From Syntrophus sp. GWC2_56_31 (GTDB taxonomy: Bacteria; Desulfobacterota; Syntrophia; Syntrophales; UBA5619): a stretch of DNA of 44,835 bases. The notes below the pieces were generated by a model, which was given only the letters and a program-made list of their open reading frames with translations, did no database searches and was not told the DNA's origin. Below, piece after piece: positions 29,846-36,573 of the stretch. Position 1 is the stretch's first letter. Each line of letters opens with the position of its first letter. The stretch lies in the NCBI GenBank assembly GCA_001829875.1, contig MICN01000103.1:1-44835 (forward strand), read 5' to 3'. Position numbers and translations under genes: made by a program.

Positions 29846-30340
29846 ATGATGCAACGGGCGAAATGGGCAAGCGCCAGGATTGTTTTTCTGATGATGGCAT
29901 TTGCCGGTACGGCCTCGGGAGGGGTGCTGGCCTACCTTTTGGGACCGGTCTATTCCTGGTATTTCTTCAACGACACCAATTTTTTAAAGCACCACCGGCT
30001 TATTTTGCCTCTTGCCATCTCCCACCTGAAACTCATCAGCGAATGGGTCCGGGACCCGGATTACCGAAAGATGTTTGCCATTCCCCTGACAGCCCCACCC
30101 ATGAGGGGCCCGGACATGTCGCGGGTGCGTACCAAAGCCTCATGGCCCGACAGTGCGTCCGCCTGCAACGGGTGCGCGCAATGCTGCATCAAGAGATCCT
30201 GTTCCTTTCTCGACCCGGAAACGAATCAATGTACATGCTACGGTTCGTTCTTCTGGCGCTATTTCAACTGCGGACGTTATCCGGAGAATGTAAAGCAGAT
30301 CGAATATTACAATTGCCCGAAATGGGAAGTGATCGGTTAG
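29846..30340 (+). CDS. Membrane-anchored Cys-rich protein (YkgJ-like CxxCxxCC)
   Basis: A 164-residue protein with one N-terminal hydrophobic helix (about 11-33) and a short spacer. The C-terminal 60 residues hold nine cysteines: CNGCAQCC (107-114), then Cys119, 129, 131, 142 and 157. The CxxCxxCC pattern and spacing resemble the YkgJ/putative zinc- or iron-chelating cluster family, but the match is to the pattern only. It probably binds a metal or Fe-S cluster at the membrane. GGTGAGG is 8 nt before the first of two ATGs. It is probably monocistronic or leads into the next gene 137 bp on. Confidence 0.65.
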   Translation: MMQRAKWASARIVFLMMAFAGTASGGVLAYLLGPVYSWYFFNDTNFLKHHRLILPLAISHLKLISEWVRDPDYRKMFAIPLTAPPMRGPDMSRVRTKASWPDSASACNGCAQCCIKRSCSFLDPETNQCTCYGSFFWRYFNCGRYPENVKQIEYYNCPKWEVIG

Positions 30341-30414
30341 GCCGGCGGCCATTTGACACGGCGTGGTTTTTACATGCCAAAATGAAATAAAATTCCCCCT
30401 CAAAAAATGTTCCG

Positions 30415-30443
30415 GGAACTTTTCTCTCCTTCCTCCTGTCTAA
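30415..30443 (+). promoter_or_regulatory. SigmaE-like (ECF) promoter
   Basis: GGAACTT (30415-30421), 17-bp spacer, TCTAA (30439-30443), close to the E. coli sigmaE consensus (GGAACTT, about 16, TCTGA). It lies 34 bp before the exported-protein gene, which is followed by an ECF sigma factor and its anti-sigma; that placement fits autoregulation. Confidence 0.5.
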
Positions 30444-30477
30444 GGTTACAACGACAACTTACAAGGAGGAACGGAGC

Positions 30478-31335
30478 ATGAAAACTATCGCAATCGTCAT
30501 TCTGGCAATCGTGGTGTGCACAACAAGTGTCTGGGCGGGGGGTGTCGGGGAGACCGTGGAGGTGCGGATCGTGACCGATGACGGCCGAACGTTGCCGACC
30601 TACCCGGTAAAACTGTACCACGGAGTACGCAAGGTGTACGCCGAGGCGATCAAGGGGGATCATTACCGCATCGAGGTGAAGAACCGCCTCGACCGGAGGG
30701 TCGGGCTGGTCATCGCAGTCGATGGACGCAACATCGTCAGCGGTTTGAAATCCTGGCTGAAGAACAACGAACGCATGTACATCATCGAGCCATACGGTTC
30801 GGGAGAATTCGCGGGTTGGCGGACGGCCCAGGACCGCATCAACCGCTTCTACTTCACCGACGTACCCGACTCTTACGCCGCGGCATTCGGCGACGAGAGC
30901 GCCATGGGGGTGATCACAGTGGCGGTCTATCCCGAAGTGCGGCGCTTCGAGACGCCGATGCCTCTGTCACGGAGAACCCCATCCGCGCCAGGCGGTTATG
31001 AGGGCAAGGCTGCAGGTTCGGCCGACAAAGCGGATTCAGCCCCTGCCGCGCGGGAAGACTCCGGCAAGCGGATGAAGGAAAAAGACGCCAGGTCGGAACA
31101 GGCGTTCGAGAGCGCCGGCACCGGCTATGGCCGGGGCGAGTATTCCCCCTCGCAGATCGTGGCCTTTGAACCGGAGAAGCGGGCGGTGGAGACCATCACC
31201 TTCAAGTACGAGTGGCGGTCGACCCTCTGTAAACTGGGTGTGGTCGGATGCGCCAAACAGCCCCGCCGCTTACCCAACCGCCTCTGGGACGACGGCGGTT
31301 ACGCCCCTCCGCCCCCGCTGAGCATGCGGCCCTGA
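30478..31335 (+). CDS. Exported protein of unknown function next to ECF sigma operon
   Basis: A 285-residue protein with a clear Sec signal peptide (MKTIAIVILAIVVCTTSVWA, cleavage after residue 20) and strong AAGGAGG. The mature first half, about residues 25-165, looks folded and conserved (RIEVKNRLDRRVGLVIAVDG, RMYIIEPYGSGEFAGW, RINRFYFTDVPDSYAAAFGD). The second half is low-complexity, rich in Ala, Gly, Ser, Glu and Lys, ending with a proline-rich tail. I do not recognise a named family. It could be a periplasmic or surface stress-response factor, judged from the sigmaE-like promoter and the ECF sigma gene 125 bp downstream. Confidence 0.8.
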   Translation: MKTIAIVILAIVVCTTSVWAGGVGETVEVRIVTDDGRTLPTYPVKLYHGVRKVYAEAIKGDHYRIEVKNRLDRRVGLVIAVDGRNIVSGLKSWLKNNERMYIIEPYGSGEFAGWRTAQDRINRFYFTDVPDSYAAAFGDESAMGVITVAVYPEVRRFETPMPLSRRTPSAPGGYEGKAAGSADKADSAPAAREDSGKRMKEKDARSEQAFESAGTGYGRGEYSPSQIVAFEPEKRAVETITFKYEWRSTLCKLGVVGCAKQPRRLPNRLWDDGGYAPPPPLSMRP

Positions 31336-31460
31336 CAGGCCGGAGGGTGGAAACCACGCGTTTTCCATCATTGCGCGGAGCAAGGCAACGTGTTACTCTT
31401 TCTGCATCGTGTTGATTCACACGATTAGCCGCTCCATACGCAATGACGGGAGGCAACACC

Positions 31461-32093
31461 TTGCCGGATAACCTCGATCCAGGGGATGCGCAGAACCGGA
31501 CCATCGCGGACGATGACGCCGGTTTTGTCACACGCTGCCGGCGGGGCGAAACCGAGGCCTTCTCGGTCCTGGTCAGGAGGCACCAGAAAAAGATGCTCAA
31601 CATCGCCTACAGGATGATCGGCGACTACGACGAATCCTGCGACGTGGTGCAGGAGGCCTTCCTATCCGCCTACCGGGCCATCGGAAAATTCCGGGGGGAC
31701 GCCCGGTTCTCCACCTGGCTTATCGGCATTGTCCTGAATCATTCGAGAAGTCATATGGCTAAAAAGGTTGCCCGTTCCCGACATGAGGCAGGGTCGCTCG
31801 ATGACCACGTGAAACCGGAAACCGGAAGTTCCCTGAATGAGCCCCGTTCCCAGGCGGGATCGATCCTCGAGCAGATCGAGAGACGGGAGCTGGAGGCGAA
31901 GGTCCAGGAATGCATCGGCCTGCTCGACGGCGAAGCGAGGGACGTCCTGGTCCTCCGGGACATCCAGGGTTTCTCTTACGAAGAGATCGGTGTCATGCTG
32001 AAACTGCCCGAGGGAACCGTCAAATCGCGGCTTTTCCGGGCCAGAAACGCCCTGAAAGACAGCCTGTCCCGGGTACTCGGTGATCTGATATGA
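31461..32093 (+). CDS. ECF (RpoE-like) RNA polymerase sigma factor
   Basis: A 210-residue extracytoplasmic-function sigma factor. Region 2 is in FSVLVRRHQKKMLNIAYRM, DVVQEAFLSAYRAI and FSTWLIGIVLNHSR; region 4 is in LDGEARDVLVLRDIQGFSYEEIG and PEGTVKSRLFRARNAL. Start: the ATG at 31443 lacks a ribosome binding site, while the TTG at 31461 is 7 nt after GGGAGG, so TTG is used. It overlaps the anti-sigma gene by ATGA. A weak inverted repeat, CGTGT...ACACG (about 31407-31422), lies upstream. Confidence 0.92.
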   Translation: MPDNLDPGDAQNRTIADDDAGFVTRCRRGETEAFSVLVRRHQKKMLNIAYRMIGDYDESCDVVQEAFLSAYRAIGKFRGDARFSTWLIGIVLNHSRSHMAKKVARSRHEAGSLDDHVKPETGSSLNEPRSQAGSILEQIERRELEAKVQECIGLLDGEARDVLVLRDIQGFSYEEIGVMLKLPEGTVKSRLFRARNALKDSLSRVLGDLI

Positions 32094-33199
32094 CGTGCAA
32101 CGAGATCGAAAACCGGCTTCCGGCCTATCGGGAGGACCTCCTCTCCCCGGAAGAGAGGAAAATCATCACCGGGCATCTCGCCTCCTGTCCCCGCTGCAGC
32201 CGGGCCTTTGCGGACCTGAAGAAAGCGGAAGCGCTCGTGCGCAGCCTCAGGGAGGTGGAACCGCCGCCTTTTTTCGAGCAGCGGATCATGTCCCGGGTCA
32301 GGGAAGAGGCCGGGAAGAAACGGGGAATTCTCCGGTGGCTCTTCTATCCGCTCCATATCAAGGTCCCCATTCAGGCCCTGGCCACGCTTCTGGTTGCCGT
32401 CCTTACCTTCTACGTCTACCAGAGCGGCGATCCGGAAATGAAGCGGATGGCGCCGCTTCCCATACCCCTGACCGAACTTGGAAAGGGGAAGGACACGGTT
32501 GAAGCCCCCATGACCCTTCCATCCCCTTCTGCCGGAACATCGGTCAAGCGGGCACCCGCCGGGGGGGGGGACCTTCCCGAAGCGAGCCGGGAACGGTTTG
32601 TCACTCCCCCGATCGCAGAGCGCGGGAAAGAGGAAAGTGTGGCCGATACAAGGGCGGCGATAAGGAAAGAGCATCCCTCGGCCATGAAACCCTCGGACCC
32701 GCTTGTGGCGGCAAGCGAAAAGGAGCCCCCGCCGGCCGGCGATGCGGCGTCGAACAGGAAAATGGACACTGCCGGAAAGCAGGACGCCGACAAGGCATTG
32801 GAAACTCACCCGCCGCTGCAGAAACGGGAAGCGGGGATGAGCGATACCGCTGCGGGGGTCAGGGAAAGCGTAAAAACGACGCCTGCCCCTTCACGGTCGA
32901 GAATGACGGCGGCGATGACGATAAAAAAGCGACCGGTCATCGAACTGACGATTCGGGTCGGAGATACGGATCTAGCCATCCGGGAGATCGAATCGCGCCT
33001 CGCCCGAGTCAGCGCCCGGACCATCGAAAGGCAGGCCCGCAAGGGAAGTGAATTTCTGAAGGTCGAGATGGCAGCACAGAATGTCGCTGCGTTGCTGGAG
33101 CTACTCGAAACGATCGGCAGGGTCAGCCTGGAAACGAGACCCCTTGACGCTCCGGATGGGGATGTGATAGTCAACATTAAAATCGTCGCTCACCCGTGA
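32090..33199 (+). CDS. Zinc-finger (zf-HC2) transmembrane anti-sigma factor
   Basis: A 369-residue protein. The N-terminal zinc-binding anti-sigma domain carries Cys3, His29, Cys33 and Cys36 (HLASCPRC). One transmembrane helix spans about 91-111. A long, charged, low-complexity linker (about 120-275) leads to a C-terminal periplasmic domain (about 280-369, with IREIESRLARVSARTIERQA and LLELLETIGRVSLETRP). It would hold the sigma factor at the membrane until an envelope signal releases it. The C-terminal part resembles zf-HC2/DUF2275-type proteins, but I am not certain. Confidence 0.85.
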   Translation: MTCNEIENRLPAYREDLLSPEERKIITGHLASCPRCSRAFADLKKAEALVRSLREVEPPPFFEQRIMSRVREEAGKKRGILRWLFYPLHIKVPIQALATLLVAVLTFYVYQSGDPEMKRMAPLPIPLTELGKGKDTVEAPMTLPSPSAGTSVKRAPAGGGDLPEASRERFVTPPIAERGKEESVADTRAAIRKEHPSAMKPSDPLVAASEKEPPPAGDAASNRKMDTAGKQDADKALETHPPLQKREAGMSDTAAGVRESVKTTPAPSRSRMTAAMTIKKRPVIELTIRVGDTDLAIREIESRLARVSARTIERQARKGSEFLKVEMAAQNVAALLELLETIGRVSLETRPLDAPDGDVIVNIKIVAHP

Positions 33200-33237
33200 C
33201 GACTTCGTATATAAAAATTCAAGTGAGAGGTGATGCG

Positions 33238-33612
33238 ATGCCCATACCTATTAAGATTACGGCCGGTTCTGTCAGCCTCACTGCGGAGCTGGACGATACG
33301 GCCCTGGCCGGAACCGTCGCGGCCAAACTCCCTATCGAGACGACCCCCAACGAATGGGGCGACGAGTTCTACTTCGGGATCCCTGTCCGGTCGAACCTCG
33401 ACAAAACGGCAACGAAAAAGGTCAAGGTCGGCGACATCGGTTTCTGGCCTCCCGGGAACGCGATGGCGATCTTCTTCGGCCCCACGCCGATGAGCTCGGG
33501 CGCCGATCCCGTCCCGGCAAGCGCCGTTTGCCTCATCGGCCGGATCACCGGCGATGCGACCCTCCTGAAGCAGGCCCGCGGCGCCCGGACGATCCGCATC
33601 GAAAAGATGTAG
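33238..33612 (+). CDS. Cyclophilin-like fold protein
   Basis: A 124-residue protein starting MPIPIKITAGSVSLTAEL, with WGDEFYFGIPV, VKVGDIGFWPPGNAMAIFFG and LIGRITGD. This pattern is seen in the small TM1367/cyclophilin-like family (annotated cyclophilin-like or DUF3830-like). Prolyl isomerase activity is not established for that group. AGAGG lies 8 nt before the ATG. It follows the anti-sigma gene by 38 bp and may be part of that transcript. The 3' end overlaps the convergent QueG-like gene by 68 bp. Confidence 0.78.
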   Translation: MPIPIKITAGSVSLTAELDDTALAGTVAAKLPIETTPNEWGDEFYFGIPVRSNLDKTATKKVKVGDIGFWPPGNAMAIFFGPTPMSSGADPVPASAVCLIGRITGDATLLKQARGARTIRIEKM

Positions 33613-34720
33613 CCAGTGCCGCCTCGATCTCCTCCCGGACCGGCGAACGGCTGCCAGGAAGGAAGGCCTCCAGGGCCCGGCGTGCAGAATCGCCCCCGAT
33701 CCGGCCGAGGGCCCAGGCGATCATCGCCGCCACCCTCTCATCCACGCTCTCGCCAAAGGCGCGCGCCAATTCGGGAACATACGCCTCATCCCGCGTGTTT
33801 CCCATCGCCCGTGCCGCGTTTGACTTCCATCGCCATAGATCGGCGTCGGACATATAGAACATGTGCGGCCAGATCTTTTCGGTAAAGAAGGCCTTGTCCA
33901 TATGGAGAAGCTTCTCCAGGCGGAAGTCCTCGACCATCCCCGCCGCCTTCCGGTTCATCGGCAATTCCCGGGCGAGCCAGGGCGAGTTCCGGGGGCAGAC
34001 ATTCTGACAGCGATCGCACCCGTAGACGCAGAGCCCCATCGGTTCCCGCAAGTCCGTCGGGGTCGCTCCGCGGCCGAAATAGGTGAGGTAGGAGATGCAG
34101 CGGCGCGGATCGATGTGCCGGGGTCCCTTGAGCGCCCCCGTGGGGCAGGCCGCGATACAGGCGTTTTTGCACCAGTCGGGGCAGCCCACATCGAGAGTGG
34201 GCTCGTCCGGGGCGAAAGACCGATCAACGACCAGGGCGATGGGGGTAACCCACGACCCGCCCGCGGCCACCTTCCGGGAATAGAAGAGACAGTTATTGCC
34301 GAACGTCCCGAGACCGGCCCGTGCCGCCGCCAGACGGTGGGGCAGATGGAAGGGAACCTTGGAATCGATTCCGTTGTCCCGAAGATAGGCGCGGAAGGCT
34401 TTGATTCTTTTCCCGAGGCGATTGCCGGTCATGCGGTCGTCATCGAGGTAGCAGCGGCCGAAATGGCGCTCCAGCGCAGGGGGAAACGCTTCGCGGAAAT
34501 AGGCTTCGATCACGACGATGATCGATTTCGCCCCGGGGAGGATCGTCTGCGGGTCGGTCCCGGCTGGTAGATCCAGACCCGACCGGATTGCCCACCCATA
34601 CTCCTCCCGCCTCTGATCGAGGAGCGCCCGCTGGGAAGCAAAAGGCTCAGCCGTCGTGAACCCCGCATCCTCGAAACCGCACTCGTACGCCTTTTCGATA
34701 ATCTCTTGCTTGCTCGGCAT
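33545..34720 (-). CDS. QueG-related double-[4Fe-4S] protein with HEAT repeats
   Basis: A 391-residue protein with the architecture of epoxyqueuosine reductase: N-terminal cobalamin-binding-like domain, two [4Fe-4S] motifs (C-x3-C-x3-C-x3-CP in CPDWCKNACIAACP, then CISYLT and YGCDRCQNVCPRN), and C-terminal HEAT-like repeats. It departs from QueG in the first cluster, where QueG normally has CxxCxxCxxxCP, and around the active site, where IDSKVPFHLPHRL replaces VDSAPILER. It may be a QueG paralogue with another substrate. The ATG at 34720 follows AGGGGG; longer frames run into repeats. The C-terminal 23 residues overlap the opposite-strand cyclophilin-like gene and may be incidental. Confidence 0.78.
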   Translation of the reverse strand: MPSKQEIIEKAYECGFEDAGFTTAEPFASQRALLDQRREEYGWAIRSGLDLPAGTDPQTILPGAKSIIVVIEAYFREAFPPALERHFGRCYLDDDRMTGNRLGKRIKAFRAYLRDNGIDSKVPFHLPHRLAAARAGLGTFGNNCLFYSRKVAAGGSWVTPIALVVDRSFAPDEPTLDVGCPDWCKNACIAACPTGALKGPRHIDPRRCISYLTYFGRGATPTDLREPMGLCVYGCDRCQNVCPRNSPWLARELPMNRKAAGMVEDFRLEKLLHMDKAFFTEKIWPHMFYMSDADLWRWKSNAARAMGNTRDEAYVPELARAFGESVDERVAAMIAWALGRIGGDSARRALEAFLPGSRSPVREEIEAALATSFRCGSSGRRGPASGGSHRR

Positions 34721-34739
34721 CTGATAACCCCCTTTTTTG

Positions 34740-34794
34740 ATGGCTTCGTAAAAAGTCCGGATGCTGCGTTGCGCCTCATCCCTCGTCGTTGCGG
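34740..34794 (+). repeat. Dispersed 124-bp element, copy 3 (truncated by REP-like repeat)
   Basis: TGGCTTCGTAAAAAGTCCGG, ATGCTGCGTTGCGC, CTCATCCCTCGTCGTTGCGG: the left half of the element as in copy 2. At 34793-34795 it gives way to the arm of a REP-like palindrome and the right half is not found beyond it. Confidence 0.78.
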
Positions 34795-34855
34795 AAATTA
34801 GGGACACTTCCCGCATTGAATCAGTCGATTATTCCGGGAAGTGTCCCTAATTTCC
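34793..34855. repeat. REP-like inverted repeat (copy 2)
   Basis: Perfect 21-bp arms (34793-34813 and 34835-34855) with core AAATTAGGGACACTTCCC, separated by a 21-nt AT-rich loop. It interrupts copy 3 of the dispersed element. Confidence 0.83.
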
Positions 34856-34930
34856 CAACGGCAATATGACATAGAGGGAAATAAATTAGCTATCCGGAAG
34901 ATAGCCAATGCTTGGTGAATCGACATTCCG

Positions 34931-34951
34931 AAAATAGAACCGTCCCCAATT
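34931..34951 (-). repeat. Half-site of the REP-like family
   Basis: AAAATAGAACCGTCCCCAAT followed by T. It aligns with one arm of the palindromes at 1621-1681 and 35981-36021 (AAAATAGGGAGCTGTCCC), with no matching partner arm nearby. It lies just downstream of the TumE-like stop codon. Confidence 0.5.
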
Positions 34952-34973
34952 CCGCTTTGACGGCTGGTGATTG

Positions 34974-35363
34974 CTAAGATGAGGCCATGCCTTTCTCGAT
35001 CTCATCGAGAAAGGTGAAGATATCAGGCGCACAGGACAGTCCCTGAACCATATCCGCAATATGTTCATGATAAGGCGCACAGGGAAGGTCTGCGAAATGG
35101 GGAGCGTTATCCATCCTTCGCACAAGATTTCCCCGGCGGTCCTGCCAATGCAGGCTGTATTTTTCCAGGGAGATTTGTTTACCGGTTTCGCTGACGTAGA
35201 GAAAACGCGCAAAAACCCCGCCATCGGACAGGGCGGCTTTCACACGCAGCTTCCCATCATAGAGCGATGTTTCTCTGCGGATGATCTGAAAGGACAATAC
35301 GGCGGGGCTTTCGATCAGCCGGGCCTCGATGAGATCAAAATGGCGCCTGATGTGGCCATTCAT
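34974..35363 (-). CDS. TumE-like toxin (DUF6516)
   Basis: A 129-residue protein with LEKYSLHWQD, RMDNAPHFADLPCAPYHEH and a C-terminal FLDEIEKG, matching the DUF6516/TumE toxin pattern as I recall it. Its ATG (35363) overlaps the antitoxin stop (ATGA), the usual antitoxin-first layout. It would inhibit growth when its partner is lost; the biochemical target is not known to me. The pair lies in a repeat-rich patch, fitting an acquired module. Confidence 0.72.
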   Translation of the reverse strand: MNGHIRRHFDLIEARLIESPAVLSFQIIRRETSLYDGKLRVKAALSDGGVFARFLYVSETGKQISLEKYSLHWQDRRGNLVRRMDNAPHFADLPCAPYHEHIADMVQGLSCAPDIFTFLDEIEKGMASS

Positions 35364-35680
35364 GCCAGCGAGCCTTCCTGCAGGAGGTCGAGGCTCTTTT
35401 GGATATTCGCCAACATGTCGATGGTAGCAGACCACTCGACAAAATCCACCTCATCCCCCATGAGGCCTTTGTCATAGCGATCCCGAAATTCTGTTGTCTT
35501 GAGCCCGTATCTGTCCTCAAATTCCTCAAGTTGCTTCATCAGCCGCTGTTGAATATCGCCAACGCGCGCCGACTCTCGTTTCAGCAGCTTTTCGATGGTT
35601 ATATCCAGAACCGGATCAAAGGCCGCCACGTCTGCGGCAATATATTTCTCCAGTCGTTTCACCTTCTCCAACGTTGTCAT
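35360..35680 (-). CDS. TumA-like antitoxin partner
   Basis: A 106-residue, highly helical protein (EKVKRLEKYIAADVAA, QQRLMKQLEEFEDRYGLKT, EWSATIDMLANIQKSLDLL). Directly upstream of and overlapping the TumE-like gene, with a good AGGTG ribosome binding site. No helix-turn-helix is obvious; it resembles the small partner proteins found beside DUF6516. A -10-like TAGAAT lies at 35713-35708, without a well-spaced -35 box. Confidence 0.65.
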   Translation of the reverse strand: MTTLEKVKRLEKYIAADVAAFDPVLDITIEKLLKRESARVGDIQQRLMKQLEEFEDRYGLKTTEFRDRYDKGLMGDEVDFVEWSATIDMLANIQKSLDLLQEGSLA

Positions 35681-35771
35681 CGTAATTTCACCTCCCTGTT
35701 ATGTGTTATTCTACCACAATCAAGGGGAATCTGCTGTCATAATTTTTCAGGCGTCCCAGAAAGCTTTTTTG

Positions 35772-35966
35772 TCACGCCCTATGCCTCTTAGATTTTGTAC
35801 TTAGCACGGTGTCGTAAAGGCCGATGTCTTCGCCTTCATGCTTGTTGATGCCGGTATAGCTCAAACTGGAATCTTCATACCGTTTGAACTTAAAGACTGC
35901 ATCGTTCATCAATGCGCTGTTAAAGTGTGGCCGGGAGCCACTGGGATATACTTCTACCGCCAACAA
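35772..35966 (-). pseudogene. Probable gene remnant (C-terminal fragment)
   Basis: A 64-codon frame encoding KFKRYEDSSLSYTGINKHEG and ending LSTKSKRHRA, with balanced, folded-looking composition but no ribosome binding site and only a TTG at its open 5' end. The REP-like repeat begins about 15 bp upstream. It reads like the surviving tail of a larger gene. The parent family was not recognised. A short functional peptide starting at the internal ATG (about 35909) cannot be excluded. Confidence 0.35.
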
Positions 35967-35980
35967 TTGTTACTGCATAC

Positions 35981-36021
35981 GGACAGCTCCCTATTTTCGT
36001 GGCGAAAATAGGGAGCTGTCC
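35981..36021. repeat. REP-like inverted repeat (copy 3)
   Basis: Perfect 19-bp arms (35981-35999 and 36003-36021; GGACAGCTCCCTATTTTCG and its complement) with a 3-nt loop. The sequence continues as CCTAATTTCC on one side, giving the TAGGGACA motif shared with copy 2. It overlaps the end of the YgjP-like gene context: that gene's TAG lies at 36022-36024. Confidence 0.85.
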
Positions 36022-36573
36022 CTAATTTCCCGTGTCTTCCACCCAGACCGGAACCCGCCTCCAATCCCCGCGCATCCGCCTGCGAATGGCTCTGCATTCC
36101 GGCTCGTAGCGGCTCAGAAGCGTCCAAAACCGCGGGGAATGGTTCATGCAGACCGTATGACACAGCTCGTGCAGCAGGACGTAGCGGACCAAATGACGCT
36201 CCAGGAACAACAGCTTGTAACTCAAGCTTATTGTTCCTTTTGATGAACAGCTCGCCCAGCGCGTTTTCTGACCCCGAACGAGAACCTCGTTAAACGTAAA
36301 GCCGCCCTGCCCGGCAAGCATAGCCAGCCATGGGACAAGCTCTTCCCGGGTCCGCCGCTTCAGCCACCGCTTCAGAACCGCCAGACAGGCGCCATGATCG
36401 GCGACCGCCCCGTACACGGTCAGTCGCCCCGGTTGTTCCATCATCACACCGACTCTCCGCGTATTGGTCGGCAGATAATCGATGCGCCACGACTCCCCCA
36501 GCGCGGGAAGTTCGATCGTGTCCGGGCGAACGGCCAGTGGCGCCCGAGCGACGGCCTCGCATTTTTTTATCAA
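36022..36573 (-). CDS. YgjP-like metallopeptidase domain protein (M48/DUF45)
   Basis: A 183-residue protein of the YgjP/DUF45 group, gluzincin-like with zinc motif HELCHTVCMNHSPRFW and the preceding KTRWASCSSKGTISLSYKL. Substrate unknown. The TTG start (36573) overlaps the uvrA stop (TTGA), indicating coupling to uvrA. Its last residue codons (EDTGN) and TAG run into the REP-like repeat (AAATTAGGGACA), so the natural C-terminus may have been altered by insertion. Confidence 0.84.
   Translation of the reverse strand: MIKKCEAVARAPLAVRPDTIELPALGESWRIDYLPTNTRRVGVMMEQPGRLTVYGAVADHGACLAVLKRWLKRRTREELVPWLAMLAGQGGFTFNEVLVRGQKTRWASCSSKGTISLSYKLLFLERHLVRYVLLHELCHTVCMNHSPRFWTLLSRYEPECRAIRRRMRGDWRRVPVWVEDTGN

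Larger units (their letters stand above)
35681..36021. other. Intergenic patch with gene remnant and REP-like repeat
   Basis: This 341-bp stretch holds the antitoxin promoter region (TAGAAT at 35713-35708), a short frame that looks like a gene fragment (35772-35966) and the third REP-like palindrome (35981-36021). Nothing else was recognised. Confidence 0.6.

Noticed and set aside
34721..34816. N-terminal extension of the QueG-like protein
   Set aside because: The extra residues are translated from the dispersed and REP-like repeats; the ATG at 34720 has a proper ribosome binding site.
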